Assembly (NCBI GenBank): GCA_034435455.1
Contig: DAOTXL010000124.1
Span: 1-6,294 of the forward strand
DNA length: 6,294 nucleotides
Direction of reading: 5' to 3'
Origin: DAOTXL01 sp034435455
GTDB taxonomy: Bacteria > Chloroflexota > Anaerolineae > JAAYZQ01
Part shown: piece by piece, positions 1-6,248 of the stretch
Layout of the letters: each line of letters starts with the position of its first letter
Numbering within the stretch: the stretch's first letter is position 1
The notes under the pieces: model-generated
Told to the model about the DNA's origin: nothing
Databases searched by the model: none
The model's input: the letters and a program-made list of their open reading frames with translations, nothing else
Translations under genes and position numbers: made by a program

Positions 1-144
1 AGAAGTCACCCTGCCGGGTGCAACAAGGAGGTGCAGCGCTACCCTCCCTGGGCCAGCCCCCAGGATGCCAGAGATTCCCGATCTTGTCAAGTGGGCAGCG
101 GGCTGGCGCCCCCACCAGGCACATATTATACGAAGGAGGTGGAA
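1..144 (+). promoter_or_regulatory. Leader region upstream of the binding-protein gene, with candidate RNA hairpins
   Basis: No convincing gene is seen here. Short perfect inverted repeats are visible: CACCC (7-11) with GGGTG (16-20) around a 4-nt loop; GGAGG (27-31) with CCTCC (43-47) around an 11-nt loop; CCTGGG (47-52) with CCCAGG (59-64) around a 6-nt loop. The 9-mer AAGGAGGTG occurs twice, at 25-33 without a nearby ATG and at 133-141 as the real Shine-Dalgarno of the next gene, so the single CCTCC at 43-47 could pair with either. CCACC (112-116) could also pair with GGTGG (138-142). The only A/T-rich stretch is TATTATA (124-130), too close to the start codon to be a comfortable -10 box. 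The promoter is probably upstream of the window. A regulatory role is inference; the region could simply be the end of an unrelated spacer. Confidence 0.3.
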
Positions 145-1461
145 ATGAAGAAGTTAGGCTATATCCTGGCAATCGTATCCATCTTGTGGTTGGCGGCCTG
201 CGGACCAACGCCCACCGGGGCCCCTGCCCCACCGACCCAGGCCCCGGCCACACCGACCGAAGTATCCACTGCGGCACCGGCGCCAGCCGCCAAGACGGCG
301 ATCATCGGCTTCACTGCTTCGCAAACCGGCAAGCTGAACGTGGAGGCCACACGACAGATCAATGGCCTGACCTTGTGGATGGAGCAGGTCAACGCAGCCG
401 GTGGAGTCAAGCTGTCCGATGGCACTGCTGTCAAATTTGAGGCCAGGTTTTACGACGATGAGAGCAACAAAGACCGGGTGCAGGAACTCTACACCAGACT
501 GATCAGCGACGACAAAGCTGACTTTCTCATCAGCCCGTATAGCAGCGGGTTGGCCGATGCGGCTGCCGTGATCGCCGAGCAGTATGGCAAGATCATGATC
601 ACCACCGGTGCGGCTTCGGATACCACCTACAAAAAAGGGTACACCTCGGTCTTTCAGACCTACACCCCTGCCAGCCGCTATCTGACCGGCGCCTTTGATC
701 TATTGGCCAAACTGGACCCAACGGCCAGGAAGGTGGCCATCGTCCACGAGACGGACAAGTTCTCCACCGATGTGGTGAGCGCGGCCAAGGCCTACGGTGA
801 GAGCAAGGGCTACGAGATCGTGCTTTTTGAGGGCTATGACAGCGGGGCGACCGACTTTGCGCCCTTCATCAACAAGATCCCGCCTGACGTGGACGCCGTT
901 ATGGGCGGTGGACACTTTGCCGATACCAGCACCTTTGCCCGACAGCTTTTCGAGAAAGGGGTAAAGGCGAAATTCATCGCTCTGCTGGTCGCTCCACCGG
1001 AACCCAAATTTGCCGAACTGGGAGAAGCCGCCCTGGGTGTGATCGGCCCCAGCCAGTGGGAGCCGCTGGCCAAATACACCCCCGAATCGGCCAAGGCTGC
1101 CGGCCTGGAGTGGTATGGCCCCAGTGTAGATGAGTTCGTTTCCGCCTACACAGCCAGGTTCAATGAAGAGCCCTCCTACCACAGCGCGGGTGGCTATGCT
1201 GCCGGCTTGATCCTGCAGCGGGCCATTGAAAAGGCCGGTTCCCTGGATACCGAAAAGGTCAAAGCAGCCCTGGAAAGCCTGAATATGCTGACCTGTTACG
1301 GTCACATTCAATTCGACACCAGCGCCGAAGCCCATGGGTTGCAGATCGGCCACGAAATGGTTTACGTCCAGTGGCAGAAGGACGCCCAGGGCAAGCTGGT
1401 GAAGCAGGTGGTGTGGCCTGAAGAGGGCAAATCTGCCGAGGCTCTGTACCCGCTTCGCTGA
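145..1461 (+). CDS. ABC transporter substrate-binding lipoprotein (LivJ/LivK-like, Peripla_BP_6 type)
   Basis: Predicted extracytoplasmic solute receptor of a HAAT/Liv importer, 438 aa. The ATG at 145 is chosen because GGAGG (135-139) sits 5 nt upstream and because it gives a proper signal peptide: a KK n-region, a hydrophobic stretch, and the lipobox LAAC with Cys19 as the lipidation site. Residues 20-50 are a low-complexity Pro/Thr/Ala linker (nine prolines in 31 residues), a tether typical of surface lipoproteins. The type-1 periplasmic-binding fold starts near residue 51 (TAIIGFTASQTG). It carries the family segment QVNAAGGV at 81-88, and ligand-loop-like segments SPYSSG at 130-135 and TTGAAS at 153-158, where LIV-binding proteins contact the ligand amino and carboxyl groups. 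The C-terminus (about 400-425) has the usual strand-rich end with VQWQ. Length is normal for a lipoprotein member. It heads the operon, 72 nt before the first permease. Ligand is not determinable: branched-chain or other amino acids, amides or urea are all possible. Confidence 0.93.
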   Translation: MKKLGYILAIVSILWLAACGPTPTGAPAPPTQAPATPTEVSTAAPAPAAKTAIIGFTASQTGKLNVEATRQINGLTLWMEQVNAAGGVKLSDGTAVKFEARFYDDESNKDRVQELYTRLISDDKADFLISPYSSGLADAAAVIAEQYGKIMITTGAASDTTYKKGYTSVFQTYTPASRYLTGAFDLLAKLDPTARKVAIVHETDKFSTDVVSAAKAYGESKGYEIVLFEGYDSGATDFAPFINKIPPDVDAVMGGGHFADTSTFARQLFEKGVKAKFIALLVAPPEPKFAELGEAALGVIGPSQWEPLAKYTPESAKAAGLEWYGPSVDEFVSAYTARFNEEPSYHSAGGYAAGLILQRAIEKAGSLDTEKVKAALESLNMLTCYGHIQFDTSAEAHGLQIGHEMVYVQWQKDAQGKLVKQVVWPEEGKSAEALYPLR

Positions 1462-1464
1462 TGC

Positions 1465-1515
1465 CTGATGCCTGAGCCTGGATCTGTAAAGCCATGGCTC
1501 AGGCATCAGTTTTTT
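1465..1515 (+). terminator. Intrinsic terminator/attenuator inside the operon
   Basis: A perfect 14-bp inverted repeat, CTGATGCCTGAGCC (1465-1478) with GGCTCAGGCATCAG (1496-1509), encloses a 17-nt loop and is followed at once by T6 (1510-1515), then GTTTG. This is a textbook Rho-independent terminator. It begins 4 nt after the stop codon of the binding-protein gene and ends just before the Shine-Dalgarno of livH, so it separates receptor from permease. Partial termination would leave more binding-protein mRNA than permease/ATPase mRNA, a known strategy in binding-protein-dependent importers. TGATGCC is tandemly repeated (1459-1465, 1466-1472) and overlaps the stop codon, so the right arm has an alternative, shorter partner. 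A ribosome stopping at 1459-1461 would cover much of the left arm. Confidence 0.88.
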
Positions 1516-1519
1516 GTTT

Positions 1520-1525
1520 GGGAGG
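1520..1525 (+). promoter_or_regulatory. Ribosome binding site deciding the livH start
   Basis: GGGAGG lies 8 nt before the ATG at 1534. The reading frame is open from an ATG at 1468, but that codon lies inside the left arm of the terminator hairpin and has no Shine-Dalgarno. The start at 1534 is therefore preferred. Confidence 0.85.
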
Positions 1526-1533
1526 CGCATCTC

Positions 1534-2391
1534 ATGCCCACTCAACTGCTGGCTTCATTGACGGATGGCCTGCTTCTAGGATTTGTGTATGGCGTGGCTG
1601 CGATGGGGCTTTCTCTGATCTGGGGGGTGATGCACGTGATCAACCTGAGCCATGGCCCCATCATTGCCCTGGGCATGTTCACCACCTATCTGATTTTCTA
1701 CAACGTTGGCCTGAACCCCTACCTGGCCATCCTGATGGTGGCCATGCTGGGCCTGATCTTTGGTTTCTTGATCTATGGGGTGGCCGTGCACCGGGTGATT
1801 GAGGCGCCGCACCTCTCAAGCTTACTGGCCACTTTTTCGGTGAACATGATGATCATCGGGACAGGTACGGCGGTCTTTACCACTTCGCCGCGCAACATTG
1901 ATTTCTCTCTGGGGTCGTTGCAAATCGGCGCGGTGACCCTGGCAGGCACCCGACTGATGGCGGCTTTGACAACTGTCCTGCTGGCCGCCGCTCTGTATCT
2001 GTTCCTCTACCGTACTCCACCGGGCAAAGCAATTCGTGCCGTCGCTAACAACCGGGCAGCCGCCGAACTGATGGGCATTCCCTCGGCCCAGGTGTTGGCG
2101 CTGGCCTTTGGCCTGGGGACCATGCTGGCCGCCGTGGCCGGGGGGCTGATCTCCACCTTCTTCCCCTTTACTATCCTGAGCGGCGGCACCTATGAGCTGA
2201 AATCTTTTATCATCTGCGTCCTGGGTGGGCTGGGGAACCCCCTGGGGGCACTCATTGGAGGCCTGATCCTGGGGGTACTGGAGGGGTTGATCCCTGTCTT
2301 CCTGCCCGTGAGTTGGGTACCGGTCGTGGAGTTTGCCCTGTTTGTGGTGATACTTCTTATCCGTCCCAGCGGTTTGCTAGGAGCACGCTAG
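1534..2391 (+). CDS. livH: Branched-chain amino acid-type ABC transporter permease, LivH-like
   Basis: One of the two integral membrane subunits that form the translocation channel (BPD_transp_2 family), 285 aa, the normal size. About eight hydrophobic segments are visible, roughly at residues 10-36, 42-58, 63-83, 96-116, 142-160, 186-212, 222-250 and 262-279. Family hallmarks are GLSLIWGVMHVINLSHG at 25-41 (the LivH N-terminal signature), the cytoplasmic coupling loop GKAIRAVANNRAAAELMGI at 164-182 (EAA-like, contacts the ATPases), VLGGLGNPLGALIGG at 229-243 and the C-terminal RPSGLLG at 277-283. It is preceded by the terminator, so its transcription depends on read-through from the receptor gene or on a promoter I cannot see. 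The stop codon TAG is followed directly by the livM ATG, implying translational coupling. The gene symbol denotes family; the actual ligand is unknown. Confidence 0.93.
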   Translation: MPTQLLASLTDGLLLGFVYGVAAMGLSLIWGVMHVINLSHGPIIALGMFTTYLIFYNVGLNPYLAILMVAMLGLIFGFLIYGVAVHRVIEAPHLSSLLATFSVNMMIIGTGTAVFTTSPRNIDFSLGSLQIGAVTLAGTRLMAALTTVLLAAALYLFLYRTPPGKAIRAVANNRAAAELMGIPSAQVLALAFGLGTMLAAVAGGLISTFFPFTILSGGTYELKSFIICVLGGLGNPLGALIGGLILGVLEGLIPVFLPVSWVPVVEFALFVVILLIRPSGLLGAR

Positions 2392-3360
2392 ATGAATGCA
2401 TGGCGACAACCTGGCCTTTGGCTGACGTTTCTGATCGTGCTGGCAGGCGGGCTGGGGACCCTGCTCACCCGCAATGACACCCTGCGCGAGACGATGTTCA
2501 CCACGCTGATGTTCGTGGCCCTGGCCTCCAGCCTGAATATCTTGTTAGGCTACACCGGCTATGTCAGTTTCGGCCATATTGTGTTCTTTGGCCTGGGGGG
2601 ATATACCGGCTTCTACCTGCTCAGTCAGCGGGGATGGCCGGTGTATATGGCGGCTTTAGCCGGCGGGCTTCTCTCCGCTTTGCTGGCCGGGCTGCTGGGC
2701 CTGGCCATTCTCCGCCTGCGCGGGGCTTACTTTGCCCTGGCCACCATCGGTATCAATGAAGCCGCCCGGGCGTTTGTCAACAACTTTCCTCCCTTCGGTG
2801 GTCCTACGGGCCTGTTTGTCAACTTTGCGGTGTATAAGCAATACGGGGGTGCAGCACAGGCGTTGTGGACTACCTTCATCCTGCTATGGGTCAGCACCCT
2901 GGCCGTTCTGCTGGTCAGTTTCCTGATCAAACACTCGCGCTTCGGTCTGGGATTGATGGCCATCCGTGAAGATGAGGACGCGGCCATGGTGATGGGGGTG
3001 AAGGCGCCTGCCGCCAAGACCATGGCCTTTGTGCTCTCGGCCTTCTTCCCGGGGGTGATCGGCACGCTGTTCTTTTTCAAGAATGGGAATGTGGAGCCAG
3101 GGGATGCTTTCCGTCTGCACATGTCCATCGAGACGCTGGTCATGGTCATGTTAGGAGGGCAGGGGACGGTGTTGGGGCCGGTGGTGGGCGCCGTCACCTA
3201 TGAGCGTCTGCGGAGCTATCTGCTCACCAGTTCGTTCTTCAAGAACCTGCACCTGGCCTTTTCCGGGCTGGCCCTCCTGTTGATCGTCCTCTTTGTGCCA
3301 GCCGGCGTGGTCGGCTGGCTGCGCACACGCTTTGCTCGACTGCGGGGGGTGCTGGAATGA
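2392..3360 (+). CDS. livM: Branched-chain amino acid-type ABC transporter permease, LivM-like
   Basis: Second membrane subunit, pairing with LivH as a heterodimeric channel; 322 aa. The ATG follows the livH stop with no gap, and AGGAG (2379-2383) inside the end of livH lies 8 nt upstream, so the two are probably coupled. Seen in the protein: N-terminal hydrophobic segments at about 9-25 and 36-52; the LivM signature GYTGYVSFGH at 53-62 followed by FFGLGGY; the ATPase-coupling loop RFGLGLMAIREDEDAAMVMGV at 183-203; MLGGQGTVLGPVVGA at 253-267; a last hydrophobic helix at about 286-304 followed by a short basic tail (RTRFARLR). Length matches LivM proteins lacking the extra N-terminal extension found in Escherichia coli LivM. 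The stop codon overlaps the next start in ATGA. No frameshift or missing motif. Confidence 0.93.
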   Translation: MNAWRQPGLWLTFLIVLAGGLGTLLTRNDTLRETMFTTLMFVALASSLNILLGYTGYVSFGHIVFFGLGGYTGFYLLSQRGWPVYMAALAGGLLSALLAGLLGLAILRLRGAYFALATIGINEAARAFVNNFPPFGGPTGLFVNFAVYKQYGGAAQALWTTFILLWVSTLAVLLVSFLIKHSRFGLGLMAIREDEDAAMVMGVKAPAAKTMAFVLSAFFPGVIGTLFFFKNGNVEPGDAFRLHMSIETLVMVMLGGQGTVLGPVVGAVTYERLRSYLLTSSFFKNLHLAFSGLALLLIVLFVPAGVVGWLRTRFARLRGVLE

Positions 3361-4127
3361 GTCCTTCAGCTTCGCTCCGACCCTGTCTTCAGGTTCAGGG
3401 TGTGACCAAGCGCTTTGGCGGTTTGCAGGCTCTCACCAACGTCACTTTCGACCTGCCGGAGGGACAGATCCTGGGCTTGATCGGACCCAACGGCGCGGGC
3501 AAAACCACCCTGTTCAATGTGATCAACGGCGTGTATTCACCCGACAGGGGACGGGTGATCTTTCGGGGCCAGGACATCACCGGTTGGAAGCCCTATCATG
3601 TGGCCCGTCTGGGGCTGGCCCGCACCCATCAAATTGTGCGAGCGTTGAATGGGCTGACGGTGCTACAAAACGTGATGACCGGGGCCTGCTTTGGGCATGA
3701 GAATTGTTCGCTCAGTCAGGCGCGGGACATTGCCGATGAAGTGTTGACGTTTGTCCGGCTGGCCGAACGGCGCGATGAATTGGCTGCCAGCCTGAACGTG
3801 GCCCAGAAGAAACGCCTGGAACTGGCCCGCGCCCTGGCTGCCCGCCCCTATCTGGTGTTGCTGGATGAAGTGCTGGCCGGGCTGAACCCAACCGAAATTG
3901 CGGAAATGGTTGAGGTGGTGCGCCAGATCCGTGAGCGGGGCGTGACCATCCTGATTATCGAACATGTGATGCATGCGCTGATGAATGTCTCGGAGCGGGT
4001 GATTGTTCTGGACTATGGCGAGCGGATTGCGGAAGGGACGCCAGAGGAGGTCGCCAACAACCCCAAGGTGATTGAGGCCTATTTGGGCGATCCCAGGCTG
4101 GCCGAGGAACTGCTGAGCGGGAGGTGA
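3357..4127 (+). CDS. livG: ABC transporter ATP-binding protein, LivG-like, with divergent signature motif
   Basis: Cytoplasmic ATPase subunit, 256 aa, starting in a 4-nt ATGA overlap with livM. Walker A is GPNGAGKTT at 43-51, the Q-loop glutamine is Q92 (ARTHQIVR), Walker B is LVLLDE at 166-171 with catalytic Glu171, the D-loop region is AGLNP at 174-178 and the switch histidine is His203 (IIEHVM). The C-terminal tail (about 225-256: GTPEEVANNPKVIEAYLG) is the usual LivG/LivF end. The ABC signature is unusual: LNVAQ at 146-150 replaces the consensus LSGGQ (LivG typically LxYGQ), losing both the Ser and the second Gly, and Glu171 is followed by Val rather than Pro. The rest of the helix (KKRLELARALAARP) is well conserved, so this looks like a subfamily variant and not decay. 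It should form a heterodimer with the LivF-like ATPase. Confidence 0.92.
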   Translation: MSPSASLRPCLQVQGVTKRFGGLQALTNVTFDLPEGQILGLIGPNGAGKTTLFNVINGVYSPDRGRVIFRGQDITGWKPYHVARLGLARTHQIVRALNGLTVLQNVMTGACFGHENCSLSQARDIADEVLTFVRLAERRDELAASLNVAQKKRLELARALAARPYLVLLDEVLAGLNPTEIAEMVEVVRQIRERGVTILIIEHVMHALMNVSERVIVLDYGERIAEGTPEEVANNPKVIEAYLGDPRLAEELLSGR

Positions 4128-4158
4128 CACGCAACACATGACATGGGTTGCATAGTCC

Positions 4159-4163
4159 AGGAG
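4159..4163 (+). promoter_or_regulatory. Ribosome binding site deciding the livF start
   Basis: AGGAG lies 9 nt before the ATG at 4173. An upstream in-frame ATG at 4143 has its nearest purine-rich run (GGGAGG, 4119-4124) 18 nt away and would add ten residues not usual for LivF, so 4173 is taken as the start. Confidence 0.8.
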
Positions 4164-4172
4164 AAACACACG

Positions 4173-4883
4173 ATGGCGTTATTAGAAATCCGAAACCTCT
4201 CTTCTGGCTACGGCGAGGTCCAGGTTCTATGGAACGTCTCGCTCAATCTGGAAGCTGGAAAGCTCACCGCCCTGGTCGGTTCTAATGGGGTGGGCAAAAC
4301 CACGCTGCTGCGCACCGTAATGGGGCTTCTCAAACCCTGGCGGGGTTCGGTCAGGTTCGACGGCCGCGATGTGACCCGTGTGTCGCCCCACGCCAAGGCG
4401 GCTCAAGGTCTGGTACTGGTGCCGGAGGGCCGCCAACTGTTCACCGAGATGAGCGTCCACGAGAATCTGGAGATGGGTGCTTTTACCAGACGGAGCCGGG
4501 CAAACTTTCAGCGTAACCTGGCACGGGTGTATGACCTGTTCCCGATCCTGAAGGAGCGGAGCGATCAAAAGGCTGGCACCCTCTCTGGGGGTGAGCAGCA
4601 AATGCTGGCTGTGGCGCGCGGGCTGATGGCTCAGCCTGAGATCTTGATGTTTGACGAACTTTCACTGGGCCTGGCGCCGCTCCTCGTGCTCAATATCTTT
4701 GAAATCTTGCAAAAGCTGAAAGCGGAGGGGCTGACCATGCTGCTGGTGGAGCAGAACGTCCAAATGGCCCTGGCTATCAGCGATTATGCCTATGTGCTGG
4801 CCGACGGTCGGGTGGGGATGGAGGGACCATCCCACGAGATAGCCAAAAACGAACATGTGCGTCGGGCTTACCTGGGCATTTGA
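4173..4883 (+). CDS. livF: ABC transporter ATP-binding protein, LivF-like
   Basis: Second ATPase of the importer, 236 aa, exactly the usual LivF length when started at 4173. Walker A is GSNGVGKTT at 36-44. The Q-loop position is VPEGRQLF at 83-90, with Glu85 in place of Gln as in LivF proteins. The signature is canonical, LSGGEQQ at 137-143. Walker B is EILMFDE at 156-162 with catalytic Glu162, followed by Leu163 where most LivF proteins have Pro, then SLGLAP. The H-loop segment is LLVEQNV at 190-196, so the switch histidine is replaced by Gln194; this is a LivF family trait (Escherichia coli LivF also reads VEQN). The end (NEHVRRAYLG) is typical. It lies 45 nt after livG and is the last operon gene. 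No intrinsic terminator is seen immediately downstream. Confidence 0.93.
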   Translation: MALLEIRNLSSGYGEVQVLWNVSLNLEAGKLTALVGSNGVGKTTLLRTVMGLLKPWRGSVRFDGRDVTRVSPHAKAAQGLVLVPEGRQLFTEMSVHENLEMGAFTRRSRANFQRNLARVYDLFPILKERSDQKAGTLSGGEQQMLAVARGLMAQPEILMFDELSLGLAPLLVLNIFEILQKLKAEGLTMLLVEQNVQMALAISDYAYVLADGRVGMEGPSHEIAKNEHVRRAYLGI

Positions 4884-4884
4884 A

Positions 4885-4913
4885 TTGAGTGTGGCCAATA
4901 ATTGTGGTAAAGT
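4885..4913 (+). promoter_or_regulatory. Weak promoter-like sequence in the spacer after livF
   Basis: TTGAGT (4885-4890) and TAAAGT (4908-4913) are separated by 17 nt, each matching 4 of 6 consensus positions, with TG at 4905-4906 just upstream of the -10-like box after TTG. It would read plus-strand towards the IS, where no plus-strand gene is recognised. It may be fortuitous or the remnant of a promoter for a gene displaced by the insertion. The rest of the spacer (to 4991) holds nothing else I can support. Confidence 0.15.
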
Positions 4914-4991
4914 CACGATCAGGCTGCTTTCTTGAATACCACGGCCTCGGCGACTGGCGCAAAGTTGGCTGTTGAGCCCATTGGTCACAAG

Positions 4992-6146
4992 TTAAGGTTT
5001 GGCAGGACTTGTCAAGTTTTGCAGCAACGCAAGCGACAGGCGCTTCCGTTTTCGTTTCAGCAAGCCCAAGAGCTTGACGTTGGCAACCAGGTAGGCAATC
5101 GGGTCCGTTGCTTCACCGCGTTGCATGGCTTGGCCGAAAAAGTACAGACCGCGATAAACCATCTCAATGGAAATGGCAGCAAAAGGTTGATTCAACGCTT
5201 CCGCCACAGCATCGGTCAGGTCTACCAGCACGGCATACAGGATCCAGGTAGCCCATAGCTGCAGGCAGACGCCGTTTTCTGCACCTGTCCAAAAGTAGGC
5301 CAATCCGAGCAGACGTTTAACAATCGCATACGCATCCTCGATGCGCCAGCGCTGCCAGTACAAGGCGACGACGTACTCCGTCGGTAGGCGTTCTGTGTCC
5401 AACTCGTTGGTCAGATAGCGATACCACTTGCCGTGGTACAGCACCTGGACCAGCCTCACGAGTTGGCGCTCGGCACCCGAGCCAATCCAAACCAACGAGT
5501 CGTGAACATTGGCCGAGCGGTGCAAGGGCCGCTCGACGGTGTAGGCCAGATTGGACTTGGCACGGGTGATAAACGTGACCTGGGCGGCGGTCAATCGGGC
5601 AAACACCTGGAAGTTGGTGTAGCCCAGGTCAAAAGGGAGCAAGGCTCCAGCTTGGAGTACGCTGAGAATCTGCTCCCAGAACCGCTGGTCGTGGGCTTCC
5701 GGGTCCGATTCATACCAGACTCGACAGGGCAAGCGCGAACACAAGTCCAGCAGCGCCGTCATGCGTCCGGCCAAGGGGTTGAGCAAGGCCTCGCGCCACA
5801 GCCCGATTTTGCGCAACAAGGCGTCCAGCGTCGAGCCGTCACAAGCCACGACTTGCGTATAATGAGCCTGGGCCCAGGCCAGTTCAGGCGGCAGGGGACG
5901 TTGACGCCTTTGCCAGCGAGTGTGCATCACCGGCAACACCGCCGCCAGCACGCGCAAGAACAACTCGGCGGGCAGACTGCCCAGGCGCTGCGACGCGGCT
6001 TGTTGACTGACGGTGACTGCCGATGCCCAGAGCGGGCCACCGGTGCTCAATAGCCGGACACCATCGGTGAGACTGCCTATCTGCTGCCAGATCAGGCTGA
6101 GGACCAAAGCCATCATCACCACCAAAGTCAACTTCCTGATGCGCAC
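4992..6146 (-). CDS. IS4-family DDE transposase (DDE_Tnp_1), 5' end uncertain
   Basis: Cuts and rejoins DNA at the IS ends through an RNase H-like catalytic core; 384 aa from a GTG at 6146. The DDE triad is visible: Asp103 in VACDGSTLDALLRK, Asp173 in LLPFDLGY, and Glu270 in the IS4 signature Y-x2-R-x3-E-x6-K (Tyr263, Arg266, Glu270, Lys277; YWQRWRIEDAYAIVK). The C-terminal part (EDAYAIVKRLLGL, FWTGAENGV, RGLYFFGQA) and the basic end (KRKRKRLSL) look intact. The 5' end is doubtful: the GTG has no Shine-Dalgarno, and the frame is open upstream for 11 more codons (TYTTFGV just before GTG) that read like the family's own N-terminus, before a TAA at 6180-6182. About 30-40 N-terminal residues known to me from relatives are not in this frame. 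It may use an odd start or be 5'-truncated or frameshifted. It is convergent with the transporter operon and unrelated to it in function. Confidence 0.85.
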   Translation of the reverse strand: MRIRKLTLVVMMALVLSLIWQQIGSLTDGVRLLSTGGPLWASAVTVSQQAASQRLGSLPAELFLRVLAAVLPVMHTRWQRRQRPLPPELAWAQAHYTQVVACDGSTLDALLRKIGLWREALLNPLAGRMTALLDLCSRLPCRVWYESDPEAHDQRFWEQILSVLQAGALLPFDLGYTNFQVFARLTAAQVTFITRAKSNLAYTVERPLHRSANVHDSLVWIGSGAERQLVRLVQVLYHGKWYRYLTNELDTERLPTEYVVALYWQRWRIEDAYAIVKRLLGLAYFWTGAENGVCLQLWATWILYAVLVDLTDAVAEALNQPFAAISIEMVYRGLYFFGQAMQRGEATDPIAYLVANVKLLGLLKRKRKRLSLALLQNLTSPAKP

Positions 6147-6190
6147 GCCAAAGGTGGTATAGGTTGCAATCGCTCTTATTTACCTGCACC

Positions 6191-6219
6191 TTGACATATT
6201 GGGAGAAATGGGGCATAAC
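6191..6219 (+). promoter_or_regulatory. Outward-facing sigma70-like promoter at the IS right end
   Basis: TTGACA (6191-6196) is a perfect -35 consensus, followed after exactly 17 nt by CATAAC (6214-6219), which keeps the ATAA core of the -10 box. Initiation would be expected near 6226, leaving a leader of roughly 22 nt that contains the Shine-Dalgarno at 6238-6244 before the ATG at 6249. It lies within the candidate right terminal repeat and points away from the transposase. Activity is inference. Confidence 0.5.
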
Positions 6220-6248
6220 AGGCTTCACCGAAGTATTGAGGAGGCCCA

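Larger units (their letters stand above)
4969..6221 (-). mobile_element. IS4-family insertion sequence (boundaries approximate)
   Basis: A single transposase gene fills this interval. Candidate imperfect terminal inverted repeats were found by comparing the two flanks. Ungapped, CTGTTGAGCCC (4969-4979, plus) matches CTGTTATGCCC (6211-6221, read on minus) at 9 of 11 positions. Allowing small gaps, similarity continues inwards over 4977-4998 and 6188-6212 (shared blocks CCCATT, CAA, AAGGT). The resulting length of about 1.25 kb fits the IS4 family (commonly 1.15-1.75 kb). No target-site duplication is seen at these edges (left flank ends CAAAGTTGG, right flank begins GCTTCACCG), so the true ends may differ, or the element may be old or rearranged. 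The left repeat overlaps the transposase stop codon. Confidence 0.5.

Noticed and set aside
20..50. T-box riboswitch consensus in the leader
   Set aside because: GGAGGTGCAGCGC looks superficially like the T-box core, but a base-by-base comparison matches only about half the positions of AGGGTGGNACCGCG, so it is not called.
121..130. TATTATA as -10 promoter box for the operon
   Set aside because: Initiation would fall inside the Shine-Dalgarno, and no -35 is found at 16-18 nt; TTGTCA at 84-89 is 34 nt away.
31..144. N-terminal extension of the binding protein from a codon at 31
   Set aside because: It would bury the signal peptide 38 residues inside the protein. The ATG at 145 has an ideal RBS and gives a proper lipoprotein signal.
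1468..1533. Upstream ATG for livH at 1468
   Set aside because: It lies in the terminator stem without an RBS and adds 22 residues with no family similarity.
700..1545. Long minus-strand open frame opposite the binding-protein gene
   Set aside because: A shadow frame produced by the codon bias of the plus-strand gene; it runs across the terminator and has no recognisable motifs.
4919..4981. Short minus-strand frame of 20 codons (MGSTANFAPVAEAVVFKKAA)
   Set aside because: No RBS, no recognisable family and very short. It may be a remnant of something but cannot be supported.
5433..6053. Long plus-strand open frame of about 206 codons antisense to the transposase
   Set aside because: A shadow of the GC-rich transposase coding strand: Gln/Arg/Gly-rich, no RBS, and no domain.
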